Shown here: positions 36,301 to 47,825 of the stretch, piece by piece
Layout of the letters: every line of letters begins with the position of its first letter
How positions within the stretch are numbered: position 1 is the first letter of the stretch
NCBI GenBank assembly: GCA_940337035.1
Contig: CALNHX010001041.1
Coordinates: 62,001 to 126,000, forward strand
Direction of reading: 5' to 3'
Source of the DNA: Agriotes lineatus
Lineage: Eukaryota > Arthropoda > Insecta > Coleoptera > Elateridae
Length of the DNA stretch: 64,000 nucleotides
The notes under the pieces: generated by a model
Told to the model about the DNA's origin: nothing
What the model saw: only the letters and a program-made list of their open reading frames with translations
Database searches by the model: none
Made by a program: the position numbers and the translations under genes

Positions 36301-37153
36301 CCAGCAAGAATTGTACTTTGTTTATTATTTTTGTAAATAATTTTAAACATTTTATTTTGTAAATATAGCTAAATAAAATAAACACCTGTTTATACTTGAC
36401 TCGAATCTCTCTTACTTCAGCTGTTGACAACCTTGGACCAGAGCTATTCGCGAGAATTAAAAACGTAAAGTGATCAGAATTCAATTGTGAGCATTAAAGT
36501 AAAAATTGTTAAAATTTTGAAGCATTACAAAATAAGGATCTAGAGAGAAGTAAAAATTCACAAGGTATAGAAGCAAGTAATGAATGGTACAAAACATATC
36601 CAACTATAAAGAATCCACCGGGACCTATTTACTTACTCATTGGTGCGATAGTTCCTTCCTCTTGGGTTATAAAATTAATTTTTACAATTTGCTGTTGTCA
36701 CTCAAGCTTAACAGGGATTAATAGACAACATATTTATTTATTTAGTACTTAGCCAACAGCCGTTAGGCCAATTATAGGCGTTGCTGTACATTTTATAGAG
36801 ACTTCCAACACCACTAACGACTGTCATGATGTTATTATGACATCCGGGACCAACTATTTCCGTGGCAGCAGTACCACGAGGCGCCGAGAGAAGCAGCCGT
36901 GGAACTCCCATCCAAGTTCCACGGATTAAGGAAGCTTTAGGATAAGCTAAATTTCTTAAGAAATGCAGCATCAAGTCATGATAATAAGGACTGCTCTGTT
37001 GAAAGTATACTAACCTACACAATTTGTACATATTCATTAATATATGCATATAAATATTATGTAAAGAAAGGAAGCATAGATATGTTTTAATAATCATAAA
37101 AACGATACACCTCTATTCAGTGGAAGTTGATATAAACATTTGGGCCACATGTA
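36300..37153. other. No recognisable gene
   Basis: AT-rich sequence. A minus frame at 36738-37097 has no recognisable domain. A GC-richer bit near 36,840-36,930 (CACGAGGCGCCGAGAGAAGC) is unassigned. Confidence 0.3.
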
Positions 37154-37503
37154 CCGGGTGGCCATAAATATCTGATATCACATTACCTTTGGAACGAACA
37201 CCGCTTTATTAAAGTGATGAATCCAACTAAACTAAATGTCATGAATGTCATCACAACTAAAATTCCTATCTGTCAAAAATTATTACAGATTGCAATAAGT
37301 AATGGAGTTAGAACAGGAGATCTTTATAATCGAGTCTTAGTCTAAACTGCAGAATCCGGGGAGCATTCTCCTCCTCTTATTGCATTTTATTACATTACAT
37401 AGGTACCAATACTTTTATTGTAATTGAAAAATAATACTAAACCAACATTTATAAGTAGCTAATTCCATGGCTACCGGGATCTCAGATATTTATGGCCACC
37501 CGG
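37154..37503. mobile_element. Mariner-type MITE, CCGGGTGGCC ends
   Basis: The left end CCGGGTGGCCATAAATATCT is mirrored at the right end. TA lies on both sides (37152-37153, 37504-37505). The CCGGGTG start is shared with the foldback MITEs at 40.6 and 42.0 kb, but the interior differs and lacks their core. Confidence 0.8.
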
Positions 37504-37542
37504 TATAAATTCACATTCAAATTATTTTAAATCTATATATTT

Positions 37543-38613
37543 CTATGCACTACCACTCGGATTATAAGAAAAAGAAGTAGTATTATATGTATCCTTGCGG
37601 GATTTACGATTTCCATGCGCTGCACTGCTGGTAACAGCATTTCCACCTTTCGAGCGGGACTGTATGAGCACTACGAACATTGTGATGAGCACTAGAAACA
37701 CTGCACAAATTACGACAATCCCTAAAAATATCTCTGATAACACATTTTATTAAATATAACAAACTAACTTACACATAATCTGAAACGTTGTTAGCTCCTT
37801 TTTGCCACTCTTCTGACTGCTGTTAATTATAGCTCGGTTACTCAAAGGAATATTAGTTGCTAAAAGATATTACAATAAACACAAACTGTAATTTTTACAA
37901 CAAACCTTACTTTTATTCCCTAAAAGCTCTAAACAGCAAGAGTGCTGGACTGTACAATTTTCACTTTTATCACAGCATGAAGATTGGGAAACGCAACGTC
38001 CACTAGAGCAGTGCTCTTTATCTAAAATACATCTTTATACCAACCAGAAATGATGAAATTAACACATACCTACCTAAGCAAGGGTCGCTTCCACATAGAG
38101 TTGCATTTTCATCTGAACCATCGCTACAGTCTTTTACATTATCACAGATATAAATAATATCAATTGTGGCATTTTCTGCTGCACAGGTAAATATGCTATC
38201 TGCATAATCATAGGTGCTAAAGCTACGAGGAGTTCTAATATTCATTAATTTATATGATTGAGGATCGATGACAACATGCAATTTTACTTGTTTAAAATAA
38301 GGATAGTTTAAGCTTCTACACAAATAAATTCCTGAATCTTCAAGATGCAAAGGATGAAAATGCTTGACAGCATAATTGCTTTCGTTTATGTTAGGAAATA
38401 GAGGTAGTTCCTTGGCATTGTCATTTTTTAAGTCTATATTTTTAAAGTGTTTTTTGCTCCAAATCAGTTTGTCGTCAAAGCGACTCGATGAATACATGGC
38501 AATATTAGACTTGCAAATTAAAGTTAAATTTATTCCAGCGTAGTGTTCCACATTTTCAAATATTGCCACTTGGGATCCATCAACATCTTCATAGACTTCA
38601 ATGCCAAACTCCC
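37543..38613 (-). CDS. Ig / LDLR class A membrane protein, paralogue 2 (partial, last splice unresolved)
   Basis: Exons: 38613-38074 (Ig and LDLa), 38021-37911 (Cys module DKEHCSSGRC.....CC), 37859-37775 or 37773, and a last exon ending at 37543 with the membrane segment (IFLGIVVICAVFLVLITMFV) and a tail rich in Lys, Arg and Ser (SRSKGG...NRKSRKD). Ig Cys lie in LTLICK and SGIYLCR; LDLa ends CSDGSDENATLC. Splice phases of the first three joins equal those of the gene at 9.6-11.1 kb, so the two are duplicates. The final join does not work simply: the GTAAGT donor plus the nearest acceptor gives TAG, and the GTGTAAGT donor gives a frameshift. A weak internal donor (GTAACC) would keep frame. No signal-peptide exon was found upstream. 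It is either a gene with unusual splicing or a recent pseudogene. The tail lacks PPxY. Confidence 0.68.
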
Positions 38614-39331
38614 CTAAAAATAATTTATTAAATAAAGGTATTATTGTGGGGTCTACTGAACAGCACTAAATTCTACAACTTTGGCCTAACTTAGCAAACA
38701 TTTTATAAACTCCTCCAAAAATGGGCACTCTGAATACAAGTTTAGTGTATTTGAAGGTTCATCCGTGAAATTTAAAAAATCGTAAGTAAAGTAGCAGGTA
38801 ACTGAGATCATAAAATGGGGAAGAAAATTAACAAAATGGATGACAAAAATAAGTGATGAAGCATGGAAAGAGAACCAAATACCGGAAGACTGAGAAAAAA
38901 ATACATTGATACCAATCTACGTGACAAAATTGATTGCGAAAATAATATAGCAATCTGACTAGTAACAAGTAGCTCCAACGATCTACAGCAAGATATTAGA
39001 AAGGACACTACAAATAGAAATAGAAAAAAAGGTAGAAGATGAACTGGGAGGATGTACACCAAAAAGGCAGATTTAATACTGGACATTTATAGACCTAAAA
39101 GCTGCATTTAGCACAGTTCGCAGAAGCAACATATGGAAAAGCCTAAAACAACTTCAAATGATGCTGTAAGTATTAAATGCACTAAAGACTCTCAGTCTTC
39201 TATTCATCACATACATGGACAGAATAATGAATTGCATGAAGAAGGCACCTAAAACAGCTGTAGGCTACAGAGATGTAAACCCTGTAAGAATGGAAGCACT
39301 AATGTATGCAGCAATAGGGATATGTAGATAT

Positions 39332-39888
39332 TGTAACGGCCTGGCGATCAGGCAGCTGCAGACTTATGAGTCACCGCCGCCGAGACGGTCTTGGAGCCAG
39401 CTGCGGACAGATGAGTCATGTTCCAGACGCCTCGAGAAGCGACCTTGCAGCCAGATGCAACGGATGACTCACGCTTTCGGGAACACGCTCGGGGCCAACA
39501 CACGCGAATGACGGAACATACGAGCACAGTCTATAGACTGTGATACGAGGGAAGTGTGAATTGTTCTAGAAGGAAATTATTCGGCCATATAAATACCCGC
39601 CGCCGGATAGACAGTCGAGTTCTCATCAGACTCGAAGCGCGTAATATAAATGAACCCGTATATATAACCATATAAATCCTTAATGCATAAGTCGTGAATA
39701 AATAGCCACATAAATTAATTGATGTTTAATTCAGCGCATATAAATAAATAGTGTATCGTTGTTAGAAATAGTTCGTAGTTTAAGTAATTCGTGTGTTTGT
39801 AAATAATAATAATTACTCGTTGTAAATAAATGTTTAATGCAAGAAGCGTCGTATAATTTTTAAATAGCCCGAACGTAAAAACGTAACA
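39332..39888 (+). mobile_element. Solo LTR, plus orientation, family A
   Basis: Begins TGTAACGGCC and ends CGTAACA, with ATAT on both sides (39328-39331, 39889-39892). It contains repeated TGAGTCA/TGACTCA words, a TATAAATA box at 39588-39595 and, 30 bp on, TCATCAGACTCG, a plausible start site. It is related to the minus-strand copy at 15502-16085. The 3' half is AT-rich with several AATAAA. No internal genes. Confidence 0.88.
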
Positions 39889-39993
39889 ATATCATCAAAA
39901 TAAATGAGCAAAACTAAGTTGATGTAAATAAAAAGAATTGATGAAAACCATATGGAACGGAAAAGAAGTGGAAATCACAAAGACTTTCGAATA

Positions 39994-40385
39994 CAGTATG
40001 ATCGAAAACCTTCAACGTTTAGAGGGCTGTGGAATTATTTTGTCAAAAGATTTGGTTGGCAGTCGTGGTAGTAAAAGTCACATTGGAATATTAATCTGTC
40101 AGTTTAAGGTTATGTTAGGATTGTCATTTCAACAAATACAAACATTCTTGTTGAACACATAAAAATGTTAGTAACAAAAACAGCTACAGCTATTCAAAAT
40201 GGTTTGCTGCATTTTCCATACGCAGAACCACCTAGTGCTCCGTATTAAACATCGTGTAAAAGTAAGTTTATCTGTCAAAATTGTATAGGTTATATTATTA
40301 AGTAGTTTTACTCATTACTGCCAACATACATTTAATTTTAAAAAATCCACAGCCCTCTAGATGTTGAAAGTTTTCGATCATACGG
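39994..40385. mobile_element. Mariner-type MITE with long inverted ends
   Basis: CAGTATGATCGAAAACCTTC and the complement of the right end match for about 40 bp. TA is duplicated at 39992-39993 and 40386-40387. Excision joins FEY to LGSLINSDG of the RT pseudogene, which confirms the boundaries. Confidence 0.88.
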
Positions 40386-40570
40386 TATTTAGGATCACTC
40401 ATCAATAGCGATGGGACGATAGAAACAAAGGTAGCTAATAAAATCATAAAAATAACTAACATGTACTACACTATTAGGAAAGAAGACAAAGCAGCAAATA
40501 TGCAATGCAATAGTAATCTCAACAATACCAAGTAATGCAACTAAACATATGGAGGAAATGAAACAATCTG

Positions 40571-40767
40571 CGGGTGACCATAAATGGTTGTGATTTTTTC
40601 CTTAGGTTGGCAGTGTTTAGTTTAGCAGGTAGGTTTTGCGTCAGTTTGTGTCAAAACTGACGCAAAACCTAACCTGCTAACCTCGAATTTGACATAGACT
40701 TACAGTACCACCAACATAAACAGTGACAATCTAAGAAAAAAAATCACAACCATTTATGGTCATCCGG
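40571..40767. mobile_element. Foldback MITE, copy 3
   Basis: The ends GGGTGACCATAAATGGTTGT and complement are nearly perfect over the whole length. The core TGACGCAAAACCTAACCTGC is paired with its complement. Flanked by TA on the right; the left flank is TG, probably mutated. Inserted in the RT pseudogene before LLAWYGHVIRM. Confidence 0.82.
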
Positions 40768-40869
40768 TATAACAAACTCAAAACGAGAACCAATCACGAC
40801 AAAGATAGTCAAAAAGCTGCTTGCATGGTACGGGCATGTTATCAGAATGCACATAAGGTATTAAAGTAA

Positions 40870-41967
40870 AGTCACCACATTGCAAAAAAACAAAAACTAC
40901 GTCGTCACATCAGAAAATCATGAAAATGTTAGTAAATATGACATGGCTCAAGATCCTACTGTGCACGAGTTCTCTGCCACAGATAAACCAGCAACCGATT
41001 TTGCAAAGCAATGACGCCTTTTACTCGCAAATCAGGGTCTTCAACAGCTGCCACAATGCCTACTTGGAACTGCAAACTGAACTGGTTTAGTCCATGAAGC
41101 ACAGAAGAAGTCACATTAAACGATATACCAGGGATTCCGCTGTACTAAGTACAGGAATTTGCGTTCAACCAAGAATGGAGTGGTTGGTGGAGAGTTACGT
41201 AGCCCCATTCCAAGAGCCAGAGAGGTTCGGATTTCTTTGCAACAGTGAGCATAGTTGGAAAATCTCACAAAAACTTTTAATTAAGTCAGCACTAGCTGTT
41301 ATCTACTTCTGGGCGAAGGATTTCTCACTGCTGCAGACGAGGGAGGTTTGTTGAAGGACAGCAGCATATAACAACATCCCCAACTGGCCTGGCTTCAACT
41401 TCATTCACCATCCGGTCAACCATCAGCAGTACTTCATTGACCCCGAATTGAATGCCACAGAGGCCATATACGGACAAAGTTGCTTTGGTAGATGTGCGGC
41501 ACCTTTGAGAATCTCCTACCTGGGCATCTTGCTGAGTACTGGTGGAAAAAGCTGCTGTTTTGGCTGAGATAGCTTGTCAGTTTCCCTTGATTTGACATTA
41601 TTGTATCATTGTATGAGTTTTTTTGTATTGTGTATTACAATTTTGCATTGCAGTAAACTTTTCACAATGTGGCGACATACTATACATAGTAATTTTCACA
41701 TTTTTCCGATGCGGCGACATACTATACTAATACCTGCACATAACCGGGAAAGCAAAACAGTACAGTTGTCGCCAATAAAAACGGGTGCACTTAAATAAAT
41801 CAAAGCGACAATATTTTAACATTTTGGTACCATTCCCATGCTCCTAAACTACAGTTCCCTGTATTACAGGTATTGTTTAAAACGTTTCCAAACTCCTAAA
41901 TTACAGCTACCTGTAATTTTGTTGCCATATTATGCAAATAAAAAATAAAAAACGATATGTTATAATA
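40870..41967. other. Unrecognised, coding-like in part
   Basis: 41,030-41,570 is GC-richer than its surroundings. Plus reads NNIPNWPGFNFIHHPVNHQQ and minus reads GVNEVLLMVDRMVNEVEARP in the same DNA. Neither could be linked to a known family and both are cut by stops. It could be a decayed retroelement or an old exon. The rest is AT-rich. Confidence 0.3.
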
Positions 41968-42201
41968 CCGGGTGACTATAAATGATTGAGATTTTTTTTC
42001 TTAGGTTGGCACTGTTTATGTTGGTGACACTGTAAGTCTATGTCAAATTCAATGTTCGCAGGTTAGGTTTTGCGTCATTCTGTGTCAAAACTGACGCAAA
42101 ACGTAACCTGCTAGCCTCGAATTTGACATAGACTCTCAGTGTCACCAACATAAACAGTGCCAACCTAAGAAAAAAAATCTCAATCATTTTTAGTCACCCG
42201 G
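41968..42201. mobile_element. Foldback MITE, copy 4 (best preserved)
   Basis: Ends CCGGGTGACTATAAATGATT, mirrored, with TA on both sides (41966-41967, 42202-42203). The arms run through CTTAGGTTGGCACTGTTTAT and GTCTATGTCAAATTC to the centre, so almost the whole element can fold back on itself. Confidence 0.9.
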
Positions 42202-43876
42202 TATTAGTAGATTATATTATAAGTGAGAGAAATGTCAGTATTCAGGAAATAATCTGTATTTCTCCTTATATTAAACTGAATGCTAATCGTTCTTATTGGC
42301 ACTCCTCTTATTACCCTATCGACAATTCTTCCTTTTTTGAAATCATTCAAATGACCGGGCATGTTTTCAAATAATCAATTTTAGGCGTTCGATGACAGCA
42401 AAAAATTTGACAGTTTATTTAAATGTAGTTTGCGACAATAATTAAAAATAAAAGATCAGTTTAACTTTTTTTTTATTAAGAATGAATTCTTCAGTTTTGA
42501 CACAACTTTGTCAAATATAATTTTGGTTAAAATGCAGTACCTACATATAGTAGACCACTTGGATTTAGGTTAGCGGCAGTTTAAGATTTGTATGTACTTA
42601 GTACCCACCTATATTACTCTGCGCCAACAACTTCAATAGAGTGGTCCATGATACTGCATTTTTCCAATTTTTTACAAAAATTAAGGACACTGCTTGAGGC
42701 CAATCCCACATTCTCTAATTTTTAGAACACCCTGTATATTTTATCAAAAGTTTGACAACTGTTTACGTGCTGTTTACCAAGAATGACATTTTCTGAAGGA
42801 ATAAAAAATGGGAAAGTTTACAATAGCGAGGTACCCCATCCGAGAACACACCATATGTTATTTCACCATTTGCTGAACTGTTTGTTGTCTTTAACGTGTT
42901 CAGAGGCGTAATAAATATGTAAAATGGTACCTAATATGCCAATGCACTACATTTTCTATAAGCATTACCTTTCGAGATAACGAAATCAAAGATGGTGTGT
43001 CAATTTATCAAAATGGCTACTCGCACAGACCAGCATCCAATTTTTTTTCAATTACTACACCATTAGCAACCTCCAAATTGGCAATTATCTGGTAAATGAA
43101 TGAAAAACAGAAGTATGCTCAGCTGCTGTATTAGTTGCTTTGGCGTACATAACACGGGTTGCCGATCGCATCGTAGGTATGTTGTAGTTGCATCGCAGTA
43201 GCGTCGGGCCAGTGGACGAAGTAATGGCATCAAAGATATAACAAAGAAACATGTCAGAACAAATACCAGGAAGTAAGAGCCAATCAAAACAATTGGAGGA
43301 GATGGATAACAACACATGTGACACCATAATGTATGAGATGGGAGCATTGAATGCGCAACGTTACCGTAATTTAACATTAGATTTTCTTACGGTTTTCAAA
43401 TTATAATGGTGAGCCTCAAAATCAAATAACCCTGTCTATATAAGTTATCTCAATGTGAAGAAAAATATTCAAATCTGATTGGACATTGAGCACCCTTTTC
43501 TACTAAAATAATTTTATTAGACATGTTAAAAAGGTATTCTATTCTTAGTCAGCTTGTCAACTGGTTATGCAGAAATGAAGTAGGACATTTTGGTTGTACT
43601 CAGTAATTTTCATCAGCATTTCACATATTTTACTTACCTTTTAAAGCACTTAACTGTAGAAGTAACAATATGTACGTACAAAAATAGCCCATCAAGGTTA
43701 TGACCGACTACAATATAGTTCACATCCCACAACGTGCTCACAGAGCTAACAAATAACTATAAATAAATTATACCTCATTTTATGACACTTAGGAGTGGTA
43801 AAAAAAAGTGGGTATACAACAAAAACCAAGAATAAAAGGTATTTTTTATTTTCAAATACTGTAACCCAAGCCAAAA
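42202..43876. other. No firm gene; weak hydrophobic frame at 43063-43377 (minus)
   Basis: A minus frame with VLIGSYFLVFVLTCFFVISL could be a membrane segment, but it has no splice-consistent partner and no recognised family, so I do not call it. AACACCCTGTATATT near 42,727 is a mariner-type end. The stretch next to 43,877 is the 3' flank of Gmer. Confidence 0.3.
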
Positions 43877-45089
43877 TTAGTTCCTGGCAACTTTATAATT
43901 AGCTTTATACCAATCAACAGTCTCTTTTACTGCAACATTAAAAGGTGTAAATTCAAAATCAGGTAAATAGCGGCGCAGCTTTGCATTACTGGCAGTCTTT
44001 TTGTATTGACCATCGGCTTTAGTAGTATCAAAAATAATATCTCCCTTAAAATCAAATGCTTTCACTAATTCCTCCGCCAATTGCTTAATAGTGACCTCTG
44101 CTTCTTCGTCAACTACAAAACAAATTTGCTTATATTATAATAAATTTACGACGAAATAATACCTGATAAAATAATAGGATCAACTTCATTATAACTTCGT
44201 AAAACCCACAAGAACAGCCTGGCTAGGTCTAAAGAGTAAATGAATTGCCTCAACGGAGTTCCTGAGCCCATCACAGGGAACGTCTTATCTCCTAAGGCAC
44301 ACAAAATTAAATCAGCCCTTTTCGAATCAAATCCATCTACCTCTCTGAATGCCATCGTACAATTTCCGTATTAGGCCAGGAATGACGTGACTTGATTCCA
44401 AATTAAAATTATCATGTGGCCCGAAAACATTGCAAGGAACTACAGATGTATACATACATCCATGCTGTTCATGATAGCCGCAATTAGCCACATCAATTAA
44501 ACGCTTTGCATAGCTGTACCCAAAGTTAGAAGGATGCGGTGGGCCGTTATGAATCTAAAATCACCTTTTCTACATTTCTACTCGGTTTTGACTACTGTAC
44601 ACTTGCCATAGTTTCATCAATTGGATACGTTGTCTTGTCAGGGAAGATACATGTGGAAAGACATGAAACAACCTTTTTAACGCCCAACTCAAAACTAACT
44701 TGAAGCACGTTGTCGTTCATGTGTAAATTGTTACGCTAGAATGTCATATAATTACATCGTTTAAAATGTTGGGATTGAATGGTAATACCAAAAAGTCCAA
44801 ATTATGGGACATATTGTGAAATAGTCCACCAACCATGGCTGCTAAATGTATTACATGGGTTGGTTTGTGCCTTGCAAATAAGTTTTTCGTTGCTTCATAA
44901 TTGCTGTAATATAAAGTTAAGTAAATACTGTGCAGGTCATGGTAAGTACGTTTACCATAAATCAGCGTCTTTGCTATTTACAAATATCCATTTCTCCCCT
45001 TTAGGCTGGTCAGAATCGACAATCGTTTGTATTGCTTTACCTACTAGGCCGGAGCCACCAGTTACTAGAATTACTTTATCCTCTGCCAT
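43877..45089 (-). CDS. Gmer: GDP-L-fucose synthase (GDP-4-keto-6-deoxymannose epimerase/reductase), six exons, 318 aa
   Basis: Exons: 45089-44956, 44903-44789, 44735-44607, 44554-44341, 44291-44163, 44112-43877; they join in frame to 319 codons. The enzyme makes GDP-L-fucose from GDP-4-keto-6-deoxymannose with NADPH in the cytosol, for protein fucosylation. Visible features: N-terminal TGGSGLVG nucleotide-binding loop (10-17), HLAAMVGG (64-71), LSTCIFPD, the short-chain dehydrogenase pair Y139 and K143 in GYSYAKR, and the C-terminal FDTTKADGQYKKTASNAKLR. Length is near that of human TSTA3 (321). Intron 3 has a GC donor (ATG/GCAAGT, 44606-44555). Intron 4 is only 49 bp; reading through it gives a false frame. 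No damage is seen. Confidence 0.96.
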
Positions 45090-45590
45090 CCTACTGGTTT
45101 CGTTTTAAATGGATTCCTTCGGAAACCTGCAAATTGAGGTTAAAGTATAAACAATTTAATGTATGAAGCTTCCTTACAATATCAACTGCACGAGTTAAAA
45201 TGTTTTAACTTAAATATAAGGTAAATACAATAAGTACGAGAAGATTATGACTTATCTAACCAAATTCGGGCTGATAAGACACGTCAAATTAGATTGTGAT
45301 GTGGATTTAAAATGCATAGCTATTTTTAAATAAACAGAAAAGCGCGCCACTTAACACCTTGATAAGATGTGTCTAGTGTCCCGATAAAGGGATTGTAATC
45401 CGGTCCTTAGTTCAGATATGACGTAACGTTCGTCAAGACGCTGAGTCCGAATACAGCGCCCATCCGATTACGGTTTAACACGATCTAAATGCGATGAGTG
45501 ATATAAACAAACCAATTGCAAAATTTTATTATAATAATTATTTCTGGCTTGTAATAAGCGTCCTTGGTTCGAATCCATGGGCAGGCGTTT
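45090..45590. other. 5' flank of Gmer; no other gene
   Basis: AT-rich. This is where the Gmer promoter and any 5' UTR exon should lie, but I see no distinct motif. GGTTCGAATCCATGG at about 45,569 resembles a pol III B box and may be a trace of a SINE. Confidence 0.3.
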
Positions 45591-45815
45591 CTACAGTTCA
45601 TTGGATCCGTATCGGGCCAATACCGGCTGTAAAACGAGGCCTCAGTTCTCCGGCCTGAAGTACGTACAAGAAGGCCGAATTAATTGGTCAATAGGAGCCT
45701 TCTTGTCGAGACTCGTGGCAGAGTAAATTCGGCCTTCTTGTGCTGACGTCAGGCCGGAGAGCTAAGGCTTTGTTTTTCAGCCGGTATTGATTGGACCCGG
45801 TCTCTATTCGCCGTT
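45590..45815. repeat. Large inverted repeat (foldback)
   Basis: CAATACCGGCTG, CTCCGGCCTGA and AAGAAGGCCGAATT on the left are matched by AATTCGGCCTTCTT, TCAGGCCGGAG and CAGCCGGTATTG on the right. Arms of about 80 bp flank a loop of about 45 bp. Target duplication not identified. Confidence 0.7.
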
Positions 45816-46640
45816 GGGACACAATTTGTAGCGTTTTAAAAGTCTCTACGCAGGGCGTTCTGTAACATTTCGTAAATCCCTGCAAAGGACATTCTGTATT
45901 TATACCTGGGATAAGCTCAATCGGAGACAAGATTCTCTCAAACTCAAATATATACGGTCAGGACAACACAAGACATATATAACAACAGTATAATGTTTTT
46001 AACTAGATTAACATATTATGAAATACTCTGTACATTTATAAATTAACGGTTTCCTCTGGGGCTGCGTTTCTTGATTCCTGGTCGGTCCACAACTCAATCA
46101 GCAGGCAGGTTCGGGTGGCGGCGGCCTTCAGCGAGAAGCTGAGTATAGCTTTCGCCCGTGTATGTTAAATGTCCACGAATCGGCCTTCAGATAACCGCTT
46201 TGTTTATACTTTGTGTTCTGCAATTATGCTCAGAAATTAAGGATATTTCGCAGATACCTGTGGCTTTTGGAGTGCGTGAGGGTTGGTGCGGCTTGTACTG
46301 GTGCTTTAAGAGGCCAGTACACTGCTGCCGGAGTGATTGCGTCGTGGAATTCTGCAGGTGAAATGTGCTCCTTTTTAGCGGGCGAATTGAATTGACAGCT
46401 CCGTCTTTGCGTGCAGCAGGATCCCCCAGGTTCGAGCTCAGGTAGCTGATTTCGCCTTTTGGGCTACAGAAAGGCGTCGCTGGACGTATATGTATATGGT
46501 TGTCTCTCAAGGTAACTTAATTGCGGCAATTATTTTGTTTGCGACGCCATCAGGCAGAACGTATAAAATGGTTTCTACCGGTCAGGTTAGGAATAAATTA
46601 TATTATTCTCGTCGCATAACGGGAGCATGGGGTTTTGAAT
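45816..46640. other. GC-rich non-coding, LTR-like
   Basis: Frames on both strands are open but share no domain I know. The bit ATAAATTAACGGTTTCCTCT (about 46,037) echoes ACAAATTAACGGCGCTCTTC at about 47,341, so the two may border one repeat unit of about 1.3 kb that includes the tandem array. Confidence 0.3.
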
Positions 46641-47050
46641 TAACCAGGAATACTTTAGGAGACCGGCAGACACCGCCTCAATCTATCGTACAGGTCAGGG
46701 TTCAGGTGGATATGTTAGAAGACGGGCAGACACCGCGCCAATCTAACGTCAGGTTAAGGTTCAAGTGGATACGCTAGGATACGGGCAGACACCGCCTCAG
46801 TCTATCGTACAGGTCAGGGTTCAGGTGGATACGTTAGAAGACGGGCAGACACCGCGCCAATCTAACGTCAGGTTAAGGTACAAGTGGATACGCTAGGATA
46901 CGGGCAGACACCGCCTCAGTCTATCGTACAGGTCAGGGTTCAGGTGGTTACGTTAGAAGACGGACAGACACGCCTCAATCTACAATCAGGTTAAGGTTCA
47001 GGTGGATACGCTAGAAGACAGGCAGACCGCCTCAGTCTAACGTCAGGAGA
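46640..47050. repeat. Tandem repeat, about 60-bp units in 119-bp pairs
   Basis: Units start GACGGGCAGACACCGC and end in GGTTCAGGTGGATACG. They alternate between a CTATCGTACAGGTCAGGG type and a CTAACGTCAGGTTAAGG type, so the higher-order period is about 119 bp. About seven units are visible; the last two are degraded. Frames through it are by-products. Confidence 0.88.
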
Positions 47051-47825
47051 GGAGTTTGGGATAAAGGAAGTCTAGAGATTCAAGTGGGATGAACTCAAGT
47101 CAAGTGAACTGGACGCGGAGTTTTCTTATATACTCTTCGGGCGGCTTTATCGGAACAGCCGCTTCCGGCATCGTTGAGTGGGAGCTGCGCTAGGGTTCAT
47201 TGAACGCGACTTCGCGCATAGCGGGTGTCTTTGCGTTATCGTAAAACCCAGCGCCGGATAGATGTTAGTTCTCGATTAGATTATGTATAAATTTAATACA
47301 TTTTTAATTTTTCACTAAAATGCACACCGGAGCCAGCGTTACAAATTAACGGCGCTCTTCCCAGAAGACTAGTTTATGGGGTAGGGCAACGTGACCACAC
47401 ACAACATATGATACACACACAATACGATATAATAACCTCAAGGTATGATAGAGCTACTAGCTGCCGAACTGCTTGGGATTTTACGTTGGCGTGGAATGTA
47501 CACACCAACAATGTTTTTTTTTTTGTATAACAAAGTAGTGAGCCACTGTGCAATGAGACTTTTAGTAGGACCATCGTTGTGTTTAAGTTTTGTAAATTAT
47601 TTGCCATTTTGTTGCCAGCTAGCTCTGTTTGCAATAAGAGACCTTTCCTATATCCCAGTCGTGGTTAAGGAGAAGTCAATGCAGCAATGCTCTGGAAGTT
47701 GAACCAATCTGGCTCGCAACAACTAAAAACACGTACTCTAAATTTCTACCAAAATAAAAGTAAATTTACCCATATTCAATGTAACAAATATATACTGACC
47801 TTTATATATACACATAAACCAATAC
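47050..47825. other. No gene; LTR-like GC-rich start then AT-rich
   Basis: 47,080-47,280 has a TATATACTC box and then GCGCCGGATAGATGTTAGTT, similar to GCCGCCGGATAGACAGTCGA downstream of the TATA box in the solo LTR at 39.6 kb. It may be a relative of that LTR. The remainder carries no gene. Confidence 0.35.

Larger units (their letters stand above)
38815..40870 (+). pseudogene. RTE-like retrotransposon fragment with three nested insertions
   Basis: Pieces read on the plus strand: AWKENQIPED and NTLIPIYVTKLIAKII (start of RT); DLKAAFSTVRRSNIWKSLKQ; ALMYAAIGIC, a damaged YADDIGI; then, past the solo LTR, MKTIWNGKEVEITKTFEY joined to LGSLINSDGTIETKVANKI once the MITE is removed; and past the next MITE, LLAWYGHVIRM. 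The order is that of one RT domain. The frame is broken in several places. Insertions: LTR 39332-39888, MITE 39994-40385, MITE 40571-40767. Confidence 0.78.

Noticed and set aside
43063..43377. Hydrophobic minus-strand frame as a membrane protein
   Set aside because: No partner exon, no family resemblance and two overlapping frames of equal quality; left as unassigned.
44146..44355. Single frame joining two Gmer exons
   Set aside because: Reading through a 49-bp intron inserts residues that break the family alignment; GT-AG splicing gives the conserved protein.
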